DNA from: Mycobacterium simiae
GTDB taxonomy: Bacteria > Actinomycetota > Actinomycetes > Mycobacteriales > Mycobacteriaceae
Assembly: GCF_010727605.1 (NCBI RefSeq)
Contig: NZ_AP022568.1
Location: 5,456,001-5,520,000 of the forward strand
Direction: 5' to 3'
Length of the DNA stretch: 64,000 bases
The translations under genes were made by a program, and so were the position numbers. Below the pieces are notes generated by a model that had not been told where the DNA came from, made no database searches, and worked only from the letters and a program-made list of their open reading frames with translations. How positions within the stretch are numbered: the stretch's first letter is position 1; every line of letters begins with the position of its first letter. Below, in pieces: positions 19,601-27,934 of this stretch.

Positions 19601-22600
19601 CACGGCACCGATCGTGCCCAACCCGCGTGCCGCGTCCGGGTTGTCACTGATGTCTAACTTGCTCAGCCCGTTAGCCACCATCGCCAAATCTTGCGGCTTA
19701 TAGCCAGTCAAATCCGCAACAGCCACTGCGGCACCGATCGTGCCCAACCCGCGTGCCGCATCCGGGTTGTCACCGATGTCTAGTTTGCTCAACCCACCGG
19801 CCACCATCGCCAAATTTCGCGACGTGAACTTCGTCAGATCTCTGCTGGCCACCGCAGCACCGATTTTGTTCAGTCCGTGCGCCGCGTGCGAATCTCTCTC
19901 AACATCCAGCTTGCTCAACCCACCGGCCACCATCGCCAACTCTTGCGACGTGAAATCCTTCAGATCTCTGTCGGCCACCGCGGCACTAATCTTGCCCAAC
20001 CCACCCACCGCATGCAGGTTGTCACTAATAGCTAACTTGCTCAGCCCGTTAGCCACCATCGCCAAATCTTGCGGCTTATAGCCAGTCAAATCCGCAACAG
20101 CCACTGCGGCACCGATCGTGCCCAACCCGCGTGCCGCATCCGGGTTGTCACCGATGTCTAGTTTGCTCAACCCACCGGCCACCATCGCCAAATTTCGCGA
20201 CGTGAACTTCGTCAGATCTCTGCTCGCCACCGCAGCACCGATTTTGTTCAGTCCGTGCTCGGCGTGCGAATCTCTCTCGGCATCTAGCTTGCTTAGCCCG
20301 TTGGCTACCATCGCCAACTCTTGCGGCGTGTAGTCGGTCAGGTCTCTGTTGGCCACGGTGGCAGCGACCTTGTTTAATCCGTGTTCGGCATCCGAACCCT
20401 GTAGGACATCTAGCTTGCTCAGCCCGCCGGCCACCATCGCCAAGTTCTGAGAAGTGAAATTCTTTAGATCTCGGTCGGCCACTGTGGCACCGATCGCATT
20501 CAATCCGTGTTCGGCATCCGAACCCTGTAGGACATCTAGCTTGCTCAGCCCGTTGGCCACCATCGCCAAATCTTGCGACGTGAAAGCCCTCAGATCCCGG
20601 GCGGCCACCACGTTAGCGATGCTGTCCAACGCATGTTCGGCATCCGAACCCCCTACGATATTTAGCTTGCTCAGCCCGTTGGCCACCATCGCCAAATCTT
20701 GCGACGTGAAAGCCCTCAGATCCCGGGCGGCCACCACGTTAGCGATGTTGTTCAGTCCGTCTTCGGCATCCGAATCGGTCTGAACCTCGAGCTTGCTCAG
20801 CCCATTGGCCACCATGCCCACCTGCTGTGCAGTGAACTCCGTGAGATCTCGGTTGGCGACCACGGTAGCGATGGTGTGCAGCGCCATCCTGGCGGGCACG
20901 CTGCTGGTGGGATCGAGCTTGCCCAGCCCATTGGCGACCATCGCCAAACCTTGCGAGGTGAAACCCCTCAGATCCCTAGCGGCCACCGCGGTAGCGATGG
21001 TGTGCAGCGCCATCCTGGCGGGCACGCTGCTGGTGGGATCGAGCTTGCCCAGCCCATGGGTCACCATCGCCAAATCTTGCGAGGTGAAACCCCTCAGATC
21101 CCTAGCGGCCACCGCGGTAGCGATGGTGTCCAGCGCCATCCTGGCGGGCACGCTGCTGGTGGGATCGAGCTTGCTCAACCCGTTGACCATCATCCCCACC
21201 TGCTGCGACGTGAAATCCCTCAGATCTCTGTTGGCCACGGTGGCAGCGATGTTGTTAAGTGCGGGTGCTGCATCAAGGTTTTTACTGGCGTCTAGCTTGC
21301 TTAACCCGTTGGCCATCATCGCCAAATGCTGTGGAATGAAATCCTTGAGGTCTCTGTTGGCCACGGTGGCAGCGATGCTGTTTAGTCCGCGCTCGGCGCG
21401 CGAATTTGTGTCAATATGTAGCTTGCTTAACCCATTAGCTACCATCGCCACCTGTTGCGACGTGAAATCCCTCAGATCTCTCTTGGCCACGGTGGCAGCG
21501 ATGTTGTTTAGTGCGCGTTCGGCATTCGAATCTGGGTGAACCTCGAGCTTGCTTAACCCGTTGGCTATCATCGCCAAATCTTGGGAACTGTAGCCGGGCA
21601 GATCGGTGTTGGCCACGGTGGCAGCGATGTTGTTTAGTGCGCGTTCGGCATCCGATTCTGGGTGAACCTCGAGCTTGCTTAACCCGTTGGCTATCATCGC
21701 CAAATTCTGGGAGCCGTGGCCGGGCAGCCCGGTGTGGGCGACGGTGATGGCGATCTTTTCCAGTGCGTGAAGCACCGGGCGGTAAGCGTCGAGGTCGAGT
21801 TTGCTGAACGCGTTCGCGAACAACGCCAGATCACGCGTCGCGAGCGGGCGACCGTGCCGGGGCAGGCCAGCAAATTTGCGCGCCACCACAGTTAACGCGT
21901 CTCGTGAATCCGGATCCTCGACATTCTTGCTGAACTCATTGGCCAGCCCGCCATAACCGGCAACCTCATCCCCCCGCATCGGGGCGGTATCCCCCGACGC
22001 TAAAAAGTCACCGGCATACTCAGCAATCACCGCCCGCTGTGTCGGCGAATACCCGCCCTGCCTGCCCCTGCCACCAACCCCGGCCATCCCTTTGAGCTCT
22101 GCCTTGAGCTCACGAGACAACCTCCCCACCGGGTAACCATGCTCATCACCGCCGAACGCCACGCGGTGTGGCTGTTCGTGTCGGGGAGGGGGTGGGTCAC
22201 GCCGGGTGTCGCGGGCCGCGACGTCCTCGTCGCGGCGGGGGCGCTGGCGGCGGGTGTCGTCGCGGTCATAGTCGTCGTCGCGGGACCGTTTGCGTGCGCT
22301 GACGTCGTCCGGCCTGCGCGAGCCCAGCCTTCCTGAATCCGATCGCAAGCCTTCCCGGAAGGCTGCCCGGTGTGGCTGCTCGTACTGGGGTGGGCGTTGG
22401 CGGCGAGTGTCGTCGCGGTCGTGGTCGTGGCGGGGGCGTTGGCGGCGGGTGTTGTCGCGGTCGTCGTCGCGGTCGTGGTCGTGGCGGCGGCGTTGACGGC
22501 GGGAGTCCTCGCGGTCGTCGTCGCGGTCGTGGTCGTCGTGGTCGCGGGGGCGTTTGTGTGTGGTGGTGTTGTGCGGGTGGGGGTGTGGCCGTGTGGGATC

Positions 22601-25600
22601 CGGTCGGCGGTTTTCCCGGAAGGTCGGGTGGTGTGGGGGCTGGTGGTGGTCGGTGGGCAGGGTGGCGTCGTAGTGGTCGTGTCCGTTGTAGTGCACGGTG
22701 ATGGTGCGGTTGGTGGTGGGTGGGCCGACCTCTTGTAGATCCCCGGCGATGGTGTTGCGGATCCGCACGCCCAGGGAATGGGCCACCAAAGCAGGAAACA
22801 TTTCGCCGTAGGCGCTGTTCCAGGCGGTGGTACCGGGTCCCCATTGGCGCACCGCATTGACTAACTGTTGGTGTTCTTCAGCGGTCAGTGCTTGCTGGGC
22901 GTGGGTTTCTCGGACCGCAGTGCCTAACTCCGCGTCGGTCAATTGGTCCATACCGGGCAGCGCATTGTGTCGGCTCAAATAATCGAACTGCCTCTGCACG
23001 CCCAACACCGCATCAGCGGAGGCCCCCCCGCGCTCAGCTGTCACTTCGTTTCGCGCTCGCTCACGCGCCTGCTCGACCGGTTGACCGGTGTCGTGGACGA
23101 ACTCATTGGCGCGCGCGGTGATGTAAAGCTCACGTAAATGGCTGGGATCCAACCAGTCCGGCGCACCGACCTCAGTGATCCCGGCGTGCCGCAGCCGAGC
23201 CGACAACTGCTCACGACTGGCCTGGCGCACGAAATCGTCGAGTTGAGCCATCTGCTCTTGGCTACGGCGATAAGGCGCCACCACATCGGGGGGCAACCCC
23301 CCCGCACCGGCCTGGTCTACCCACCGCATGACCAACTGGTGCACCGCGCGCGCGGTGCGATCCAACACCGTCGGCTGCGGACCCGCCCCGCCCCGCCCAC
23401 CAGCATCGGCCCGGCTGCCCCGATCCTGTAACTGCCGCAAGATCGCCGCATGATCAGCATCAGCAGTGTCCGACAAACCCTGCGGCCAATGCCGCGGCGG
23501 GGTACTGACCACCACCGCATACAACAAACACCACCCATCACCGGGCACCGTGACCCGCCGCTCCTGCCCCTCACCGGCCGCCTTAGCACCCTGCCCCGAC
23601 ACCACATCCCGACGACCCGCCACCGGCCCCGGACCCTGAGATAGCCGATGCTGCACCGTGTGTGACCCCGAAGCCCCGCTCAACGAGGCGTGTCTACTGG
23701 GCCCTGAACCGCTGCTGCGAGAGGACTGCGGGCCGTGCGGTTGATGGGACTGGCCTGCGCGTGCCACGGGCAGCCCGACCCCCCGCGACGACCCCGACCC
23801 GCCAGCTCCCACGGTGGCCCGCCCAGCAGATACCCGCACCCGCGTCGGCACCCGCACACCCAAAGCATGCAGACGTCGATATTGGTCGTCGGTGATCTGG
23901 TCCACATGGTTGAGAATCTCGGTGAGCACATCCTGATGCCAGGACGACCCGCCAGCGCCGCGGGTGGGATCCTCGGCTGCCCGCAGGGCCGCGTCCAAGC
24001 GCGCATTGTGCCCGTCACGAGCCCCGCCCCGACCCCCGGGATACGACTGACCCGTCACCACCCGGTTGAAAAGGATCTCCGCGAGCGCCCGTGAATCCCG
24101 ACGACGCTGATCGGGGGGAAGCTCCCGATAAGCCCGCTGCACCCACTCCCCGTCGTCCTCACCCAACCCAGCCCGACGCAACCGGGCCGTCACCGCACCC
24201 AACACATCCGCAGCGCGCTGCGGCTCCCCCGCCTCAAAACGACGCCAATCATCAAACGGCGTCGTCACCCCCACCCACGACCGATCCCCCCCAACCGGGT
24301 CTGCCGCGCCCCCCTCCTGGCCGTGCCCACCAGCCACGACCCGCCCCGACGCGTCGTGCCCCTCCCCCTCGCCATCCCCTACCGCACCACGGCTTTCGGG
24401 CCTGGTGGCGGAATCTACTTCAGGGCCGCCGGCACGACTCGCCTCGTTCCCGCGGCCGTCGGTGCTGGTGTGGGTGGCCACGCGCTCTGAAGGATGGGGG
24501 TGCGCGGTGTCGGTTTGCTCGACCGGATCATGGCTGCCCTGGTGCCCCTGGCTGTCTTGGCTGTCTTGGTCGTGGTCGCCAGCAGTCGATGATTCCTTGG
24601 TTGAACGATGACTGTCGTTGTCGGAGAACGGGTCTACGTCATCGCCGTTCGCGCTGTCGTGCGGGGGTTTAACTGTGGTGGTTGCTGGTTCAGCGTGGTC
24701 AGTGCCGGCCGCCGCGGCGCCTGGTGTGGACCTGGTGGCACCGTCCCCGGCACCGACCGCCTCGATGTCATCACCGATATGGTGGGTCGTGGACCCCCGA
24801 GCGGGATGGGAGCCCTCACCACCCTCAGACGACGCCTTGACCGGTCCCGCCACCGGCCCTTCCGCAGACCGCGCCACCACCGTCGGCTCGGGCCGGGAGG
24901 AGCGCCCAGCCCCGGCGGTAGCCGCCGACGAACCACCAGGCTTGTCCGCCGGTGTCCCCCGCAACCCACCACCCGCACTGTCAGACACCGACTCCCGCGC
25001 CTCACCGCCCGCTGCCCCCGACTCCGACAATGCGACCAGACCTCGCCCCCCGAGGATTTCCGAATCCGCCTTGCCGCCAGCCACACTCGCGCCACCCCCC
25101 ACAACGGGGCCCTGCGGGAAACCCGAACGGTCACCCCCCGCAGCAGGCAGTCCCGCATCCGGGACAGCGGCCCCCGATGCGGTGGGTAACGCGGGATCAT
25201 CGTCGAGGTGATCCGAGGACACCATGGCTGGCGTCGAACTGTCTGACTCCACACTTCCCTGCCGATCCGGCAGGCCCGCAGCGTCATCCCCGTTGGCAGT
25301 GGGCGAGGCCGCATGCTCGAGGGAAAGCTGAACGGGCGGTGGAGACGCTGCACCCCCCTGATCAGAACCCAGCGCCGACACGACACCCACACCCGCATCC
25401 GGTGCGCCGGTCCCACGATCGGCCGGGACCGCGACCGGAGGCGGAGGCGGCGCCGGGGCGGGGGTATCCGCCACCGGCGACCGCACCGGCTCGGCCACCA
25501 CCGAGGAGGCCGTCGACGACGGCGTGGTGGTCGAGGAGTCCGCACCGGCCGAACCCAACACCGCATGCACCTGAGATTGCTGACTCCCCGTCGGATCACC

Positions 25601-27349
25601 CTCGGCGTGGGACGGGGTGTGGGTAATCGACTGGGCCGCACCCGATGTCGCAGTCGGGGTGGCCGCGGGTTGGTGGGCGAACCGTGATGCTTGTGACAGC
25701 GCCGACCCGGTTGCCGACCCCTGCCCCGCCGCCGAATGGTGGGAGGAGTTGGCCACCGACGTGCTGGCCGCGGCCCCCGCCGAACCCGCCGCCGACTTGG
25801 ATGTGGCAGTAGTTGCCGCCGCGTCGGCAACCGATCCCGAGGACTGCTGTCCTGCCCTGCCCTGCCCCGCGCCGTGGGTGGGCGTGGACGTGCTCGCATC
25901 CCCACCCGCCACGGTGGAGGACGTCGACGTCGACGCCCCGGCGGTACCGCCGGCGTCGGCCACATCCGAGGACACCCCCTGGCTTGATTGCCCGGACCCT
26001 CGCGCGTCGTGTCGGGCACCGGCCGACGAGGTGTCGCCGGCAGCCGACAGATCACGCTGTGGGCTTGACCCGGCACCGTTGGGGGATGCCGTGCCGGTGG
26101 GTGTTGGCCCCTCCGGCCCGGAGGTGGTATTGCTCTGCGCTAGTGAGCCGGCCCCGTTGATGTCAGTCGAAATTCCCTGCGCCCCAGCAGGATCACCACC
26201 AGCGCCCCCGACCGAGGTATTCGAGGTGTCCGGGATTGCGGACGGGGTCTGCTCGTCTGGCGGTGGCTGGAATAGCGGATCGCGCGACCCCCCACCACCA
26301 CCCCCGGCGTCGGAGTGGGTATCAGCAGCTGTGTCGGTGTGGGGGGTGGTGGGCTTGGTGTCGGGCACCGCCACCGGGTGGGCCTCGTCATCCCCTGCGC
26401 CGTGAGCCCCGCCGTGTTCGAAGCTGCGGATTCCTCCCGACGGCGCTCCCCCGGCCGCCCCCCCAAAAATATCGGCCGCATCCACACTGCCCCCCGTGGC
26501 CACCGTCCCCGCGACATTGGCGACCACCCCCACCCCGAAATGGGTCCCCACCCCGCTGAGCGCCTTCCCCACAATGCTGCTCGATTGCCCCACCACATGA
26601 GCCAACCCATGATGCACAACCGGACCCACCACCCCACCGACAAGCCCACTCACCCCAATGTCGATGGTCTGCTGCACATCAAGACCGTTACGCACCCCCT
26701 CCACTATCTGAAAGTCCTGAATCAACAGATCCTGCACCACACCCTGGACCACCCCCTCGGCCACCGACTCGGCAATACCAGGCAGCAAATGCCCCGCCTG
26801 CACCAACGCAGCCTTACCCAAGGCTGCCAACCCCTCCTTAGTCACCACCTGCGACAACAACGCCGCGATCCGATCCCACAACTGCTCGACCAACTCCCGC
26901 ACCGCGGCCACCGTGATCGCCTCAATCGCCGGAATCCACGCCAACGACGCACCAAAGGTAAAATCCGCCTCCCACAACGCCGTCGCGATCTCATACGCCG
27001 CGATCGCCAACGAACTCAAAATCTGCAACTTCGTGTACTGAATCTGCGTCCCGGTCTGCTCCGCCAAATTCCCCAACGACGTCATCGACCCCGCCACCGA
27101 CGACACCGACGAATCACCCGACAACAACGACGCAAACTGCCCCGCCGCCGCATCCGCGGTCTGACCCGTCAACGACGAGGACACCTGCGACTGCGCCTGC
27201 TCCAACCCCGGCGCCGCATCCGACAACTGCTCCGCCGCACCATTCCACTCGCCCGCCAGGGCAAACATCGCCGTCTCATCACCCTGAGGCCACTGCTGCC
27301 CCGTCAAATACGCAACCCACTGCAACTCCGGCGGAATCTCAATACCCAC
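13628..27349 (-). CDS. Giant multi-domain exported effector/polymorphic-toxin-like protein
   Basis: One uninterrupted frame of about 4573 codons. Approximate residues: 1-315, WXG100-like/CpnT-type N-terminal domain (GIEIPPELQWVAYL), the usual signal for type VII export; 320-1030, disordered Ala/Ser/Thr/Pro/Gly linker; 1268-1565, OTU-like cysteine protease with GDGWCLLYAV (Cys1274) and a HYNGHDHYDA histidine block; 1585-1740, Arg/Asp/His-rich repeats; 1840-2930, about 25 repeats of 42 residues (LAMVANGLSKLD); 3205-3720, domain with LDGDFDGDAV at 3644-3653, like the catalytic loop of double-psi beta-barrel RNA polymerases; 3750-3960, Pro/Thr/His linker; 4040-4250, degenerate RelA/SpoT-like domain; 4374-4573, C-terminal domain with an SGRYM motif. 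The GTG at 27349 (VGIEIP) is preferred over the GTG at 27364. No immunity gene is recognised. Function is inferred, not known. Confidence 0.85.
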   Translation of the reverse strand: MGIEIPPELQWVAYLTGQQWPQGDETAMFALAGEWNGAAEQLSDAAPGLEQAQSQVSSSLTGQTADAAAGQFASLLSGDSSVSSVAGSMTSLGNLAEQTGTQIQYTKLQILSSLAIAAYEIATALWEADFTFGASLAWIPAIEAITVAAVRELVEQLWDRIAALLSQVVTKEGLAALGKAALVQAGHLLPGIAESVAEGVVQGVVQDLLIQDFQIVEGVRNGLDVQQTIDIGVSGLVGGVVGPVVHHGLAHVVGQSSSIVGKALSGVGTHFGVGVVANVAGTVATGGSVDAADIFGGAAGGAPSGGIRSFEHGGAHGAGDDEAHPVAVPDTKPTTPHTDTAADTHSDAGGGGGGSRDPLFQPPPDEQTPSAIPDTSNTSVGGAGGDPAGAQGISTDINGAGSLAQSNTTSGPEGPTPTGTASPNGAGSSPQRDLSAAGDTSSAGARHDARGSGQSSQGVSSDVADAGGTAGASTSTSSTVAGGDASTSTPTHGAGQGRAGQQSSGSVADAAATTATSKSAAGSAGAAASTSVANSSHHSAAGQGSATGSALSQASRFAHQPAATPTATSGAAQSITHTPSHAEGDPTGSQQSQVHAVLGSAGADSSTTTPSSTASSVVAEPVRSPVADTPAPAPPPPPVAVPADRGTGAPDAGVGVVSALGSDQGGAASPPPVQLSLEHAASPTANGDDAAGLPDRQGSVESDSSTPAMVSSDHLDDDPALPTASGAAVPDAGLPAAGGDRSGFPQGPVVGGGASVAGGKADSEILGGRGLVALSESGAAGGEARESVSDSAGGGLRGTPADKPGGSSAATAGAGRSSRPEPTVVARSAEGPVAGPVKASSEGGEGSHPARGSTTHHIGDDIEAVGAGDGATRSTPGAAAAGTDHAEPATTTVKPPHDSANGDDVDPFSDNDSHRSTKESSTAGDHDQDSQDSQGHQGSHDPVEQTDTAHPHPSERVATHTSTDGRGNEASRAGGPEVDSATRPESRGAVGDGEGEGHDASGRVVAGGHGQEGGAADPVGGDRSWVGVTTPFDDWRRFEAGEPQRAADVLGAVTARLRRAGLGEDDGEWVQRAYRELPPDQRRRDSRALAEILFNRVVTGQSYPGGRGGARDGHNARLDAALRAAEDPTRGAGGSSWHQDVLTEILNHVDQITDDQYRRLHALGVRVPTRVRVSAGRATVGAGGSGSSRGVGLPVARAGQSHQPHGPQSSRSSGSGPSRHASLSGASGSHTVQHRLSQGPGPVAGRRDVVSGQGAKAAGEGQERRVTVPGDGWCLLYAVVVSTPPRHWPQGLSDTADADHAAILRQLQDRGSRADAGGRGGAGPQPTVLDRTARAVHQLVMRWVDQAGAGGLPPDVVAPYRRSQEQMAQLDDFVRQASREQLSARLRHAGITEVGAPDWLDPSHLRELYITARANEFVHDTGQPVEQARERARNEVTAERGGASADAVLGVQRQFDYLSRHNALPGMDQLTDAELGTAVRETHAQQALTAEEHQQLVNAVRQWGPGTTAWNSAYGEMFPALVAHSLGVRIRNTIAGDLQEVGPPTTNRTITVHYNGHDHYDATLPTDHHQPPHHPTFRENRRPDPTRPHPHPHNTTTHKRPRDHDDHDRDDDREDSRRQRRRHDHDRDDDRDNTRRQRPRHDHDRDDTRRQRPPQYEQPHRAAFREGLRSDSGRLGSRRPDDVSARKRSRDDDYDRDDTRRQRPRRDEDVAARDTRRDPPPPRHEQPHRVAFGGDEHGYPVGRLSRELKAELKGMAGVGGRGRQGGYSPTQRAVIAEYAGDFLASGDTAPMRGDEVAGYGGLANEFSKNVEDPDSRDALTVVARKFAGLPRHGRPLATRDLALFANAFSKLDLDAYRPVLHALEKIAITVAHTGLPGHGSQNLAMIANGLSKLEVHPESDAERALNNIAATVANTDLPGYSSQDLAMIANGLSKLEVHPDSNAERALNNIAATVAKRDLRDFTSQQVAMVANGLSKLHIDTNSRAERGLNSIAATVANRDLKDFIPQHLAMMANGLSKLDASKNLDAAPALNNIAATVANRDLRDFTSQQVGMMVNGLSKLDPTSSVPARMALDTIATAVAARDLRGFTSQDLAMVTHGLGKLDPTSSVPARMALHTIATAVAARDLRGFTSQGLAMVANGLGKLDPTSSVPARMALHTIATVVANRDLTEFTAQQVGMVANGLSKLEVQTDSDAEDGLNNIANVVAARDLRAFTSQDLAMVANGLSKLNIVGGSDAEHALDSIANVVAARDLRAFTSQDLAMVANGLSKLDVLQGSDAEHGLNAIGATVADRDLKNFTSQNLAMVAGGLSKLDVLQGSDAEHGLNKVAATVANRDLTDYTPQELAMVANGLSKLDAERDSHAEHGLNKIGAAVASRDLTKFTSRNLAMVAGGLSKLDIGDNPDAARGLGTIGAAVAVADLTGYKPQDLAMVANGLSKLAISDNLHAVGGLGKISAAVADRDLKDFTSQELAMVAGGLSKLDVERDSHAAHGLNKIGAAVASRDLTKFTSRNLAMVAGGLSKLDIGDNPDAARGLGTIGAAVAVADLTGYKPQDLAMVANGLSKLDISDNPDAARGLGTIGAVVADRDLKDFTSQELAMVANGLSKLDISDNPDAARGLGTIGAVVADRDLTKFTSQDLAMVANGLSKLDISDNPDAARGLDTIGAVVADRDLKDFTPQDLAMVANGLSKLDISQNPDAARGLDTIGAAVADGADLRAFNSQDLAMVANGLSKLDISQNPDAARGLDTIGAVVADRDLTKFTSRNLAMVANGLSKLDISQNPDAARGLGTIGAVVADRDLKDFTSQDLAMVANGLSKADLGAGSDAARGLGRIGAAVAEVDLTDFKPQGLALVANGLGKVASSDNPDAVGGLGKIGAAVADGDLRGFPSRDLALVANGLSKADFEASPEVGRGLEQIARTVGRGAHWWGSFEQVDVNQLANALSRGWTAEGDGPDGMARQAVFAERLHQLADYWVDSGRLPEAGVLDIATVFKALGKVGLHDDLQVLAGPGLTRLEEVRARDGLDRVDLETLGSVGAALLPMLRNPRLRRHRVQALDFLVTVQPEIARDINLFHGKESARPGEKFDTRAPALTMFQVLKTYSVVADMVRRGGRGNSADPQRAEDLKAWLRATLRDNQALIESDLSSHSWNLIAQLEAEHPLDALDEWLQADGRQEQASLGVPAAFDVAAVVEQMRHEPAPPPPQAGVVNLSNKVDLRGRPIRGAQQDVPEPRYSILSRLTEGTLTPVSVQLPGKLSTFMLARMVHIGGVPHRMDIVGGSAMKAPGERLEDIFKRRPGEARVPDGGRLMAFPLADTRPSSAFSRLMAKLLPNQESFYYFQRMMLASPPGIGGLKPHDYVLEGEFPIAILPDRPPAQGHAFQLEGGIALRPHDGTGFIKESVAHKMGLFDKAGAKLPVFGQERPAKLPAQALQHYPRSADVVTEVVDKLRASLAASSTPLQGEDLFRTVTTGNITGAHAVAVPSSDGKLHLPPQKRSDAGAADAVGPHSAGVLLGRAPYDKPNLRPIPPDRVGEPDDATAAFLQQATALQYSFVAAEPHDSPQSEPQLFFAKGVLVLVPDDKWPAAYSTRSVVFSAEDIKTHSSWTTSKNRPTTDTAMVATGILQAIEVFGPGSLVAVPPEEQKKLDGDFDGDAVLLLGDRPALFNHVHTFEETQKPLPSLKPPKSHTPAIDRTTGQYTFGRARQILSTKLGTLERYSGLLQTYLAQPDHTRAWLARRSVFGTYEGLHPDLKRQLRTALEHTPPTTTDHPTTDPHTTDAHTTSPDTTDAHITGPDTTDAPTIDQLTTALDEEFNRAHNPHTKTVIRILQDQLRAWRHNPTPTPHDNPAQSHSTPAPHDPASVPRPVAHDPAPVPRPVAHDPAFVPHDLAPAAHDAASVRQPGAVSGRHERGGQSGQVGGELPVRHDIISADLVELFPNLDEVNTARTPAERIVAILNGFPNRMHLDPAGYDPTDLHQSLQNFLSLGIKVGTDAYKSDTGAYEFTRKAHRLQALFQQAEGLKKVPYSKAAARRLHRGTLDPDADRRELHGNPTLAAGLMEAGLDLAQEHQLLARSAPPEDPVEAAAHYANANTTAQALRAHAEQQEPLITPILAGIARTVGTELADPHRQLRSIGSMREDLAAAGPTSSTHTDQPRWNPLRYVLVFPEDQFTARTRQALEELQRFGFSKMRLTNHFLTSNPRFRGVTAVMATDEGYRFGVQFHTTQSHQAKLDNHDTLKSHQSQRDAEQLQRYRRLLDEVYAPDKVPIPNDVNLIRNFAPLHPGVDVTPIPKHSSAGPAPTIPSKPSTRPTTTSTRPQPARQPRPQRPTGTTTSRTIPPTAAHTTTSQPGRVPLVDSNQPHHAVTDPPVRVQDQPPTHVDLDHEYGPLVEANWVKTHEKDPTTGLPRVNPVWYRLTDMPAEVLLSHTGAKWHYTVDAHGHIRIGSAELGALLPDDELTDHYRFHHQGQHPSTEQLSAFRTTLDKQGLPTIAVEFTADGAIEGGRRPPARISGEIVFNPTTATWEVNVYSGRYMLGKNGWAKNRKPIPQPPEIDRWLTNVATRLARHLGVPITTKPR
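18564..21840 (-). repeat. Tandem 126-bp (42-residue) repeat array inside the giant gene
   Basis: About 25 clear copies plus degenerate ones at both ends. The consensus is F-T-S-Q-D-L-A-M-V-A-N-G-L-S-K-L-D followed by a variable acidic stretch, then A-x-x-G-L-x-x-I-x-A-x-V-A-x-R-D-L. All copies stay in frame and nearly all are exactly 126 bases; one has an extra codon (ADGADL). Neighbouring copies differ in degree, and a three-repeat block is duplicated almost perfectly with a 378-base offset (compare 19782 with 20160), showing recent unequal exchange. The pattern predicts an alpha-solenoid like armadillo/octotricopeptide proteins. Confidence 0.93.
22200..22570 (-). repeat. Asp/Arg/His-rich minisatellite in the giant gene
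   Basis: Short imperfect repeats encode units such as DHDRDDDR and DTRRQRPR between the OTU-like domain and the repeat solenoid. The DNA is a GTCGTCGCGGTCGTGG-type minisatellite on the plus strand. It should be a disordered, highly charged linker, possibly nucleic-acid or membrane binding. Copy number is likely to vary between strains. Confidence 0.8.
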
Positions 27350-27934
27350 CCCGCACCCCCACACCCCAGAGATGCGACACCACCACGGGCCCCACTCGTT
27401 TTGCTCTGTCGCCTACCCCGCAACCAGCAGACCGGCGCAACCCCTCACACCAAGCCGATGCAACTCTGCACCCAAGGACAGCCACACCAACAACACCCCC
27501 ACCGACCTCAACACCCCTGATCGGCCCCACCGATCACCGCGCGCGCCGCAACTCCCGCGTGTGCCCACACCCCACCCACGGTCCCGGCGGGAAAAATCGG
27601 CCCCCCGGCCCAGCAACCCCACCGGACGACACCACAAAATCCACCCAACCCATAGTGCTCATTCCCCTACCGTTCGCACCGCGTTCACAAGCCACCGCCG
27701 CCAGCATCACCCCCCACTACCACCACCGCTAGAACACCCACGCCACAAACACCGCCCCACCACGCCACACCCACCACCACGACTCACGCACGCACGCCGC
27801 AGGCCGGAAACGGCTGCTCAGTTTGTGGTCATTCGTGCCAACGAAAACCACCACGTGGAGCAGTTGACAGTCGTTGTGGTAAGCCATCTCATCGACGAGT
27901 CCTACTACGCGCTCAATGCGTAGCGTTGGCGCAC
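27350..27934. other. Long C-rich intergenic region upstream of the giant gene
   Basis: About 585 bases with strong strand asymmetry (plus strand rich in C and A). An open frame crosses it on the plus strand (27372-27923), but its composition follows the C-rich tract and it has no recognisable domain. It should carry the promoters of the giant gene (leftward) and of the antitoxin-like gene (rightward). I cannot fix -10/-35 elements. No small WXG100/Esx partner gene is visible here. Confidence 0.5.

Noticed and set aside
18564..21840. CRISPR array
   Set aside because: Regular 126-base spacing with no unique spacers; every unit is coding in frame and encodes a 42-residue protein repeat.
24952..26405. 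Long plus-strand frames (for example 25617-26405) opposite the giant gene
   Set aside because: They follow the low-complexity GC-rich linker of the giant gene, have no domains or ribosome sites, and are antisense shadows.
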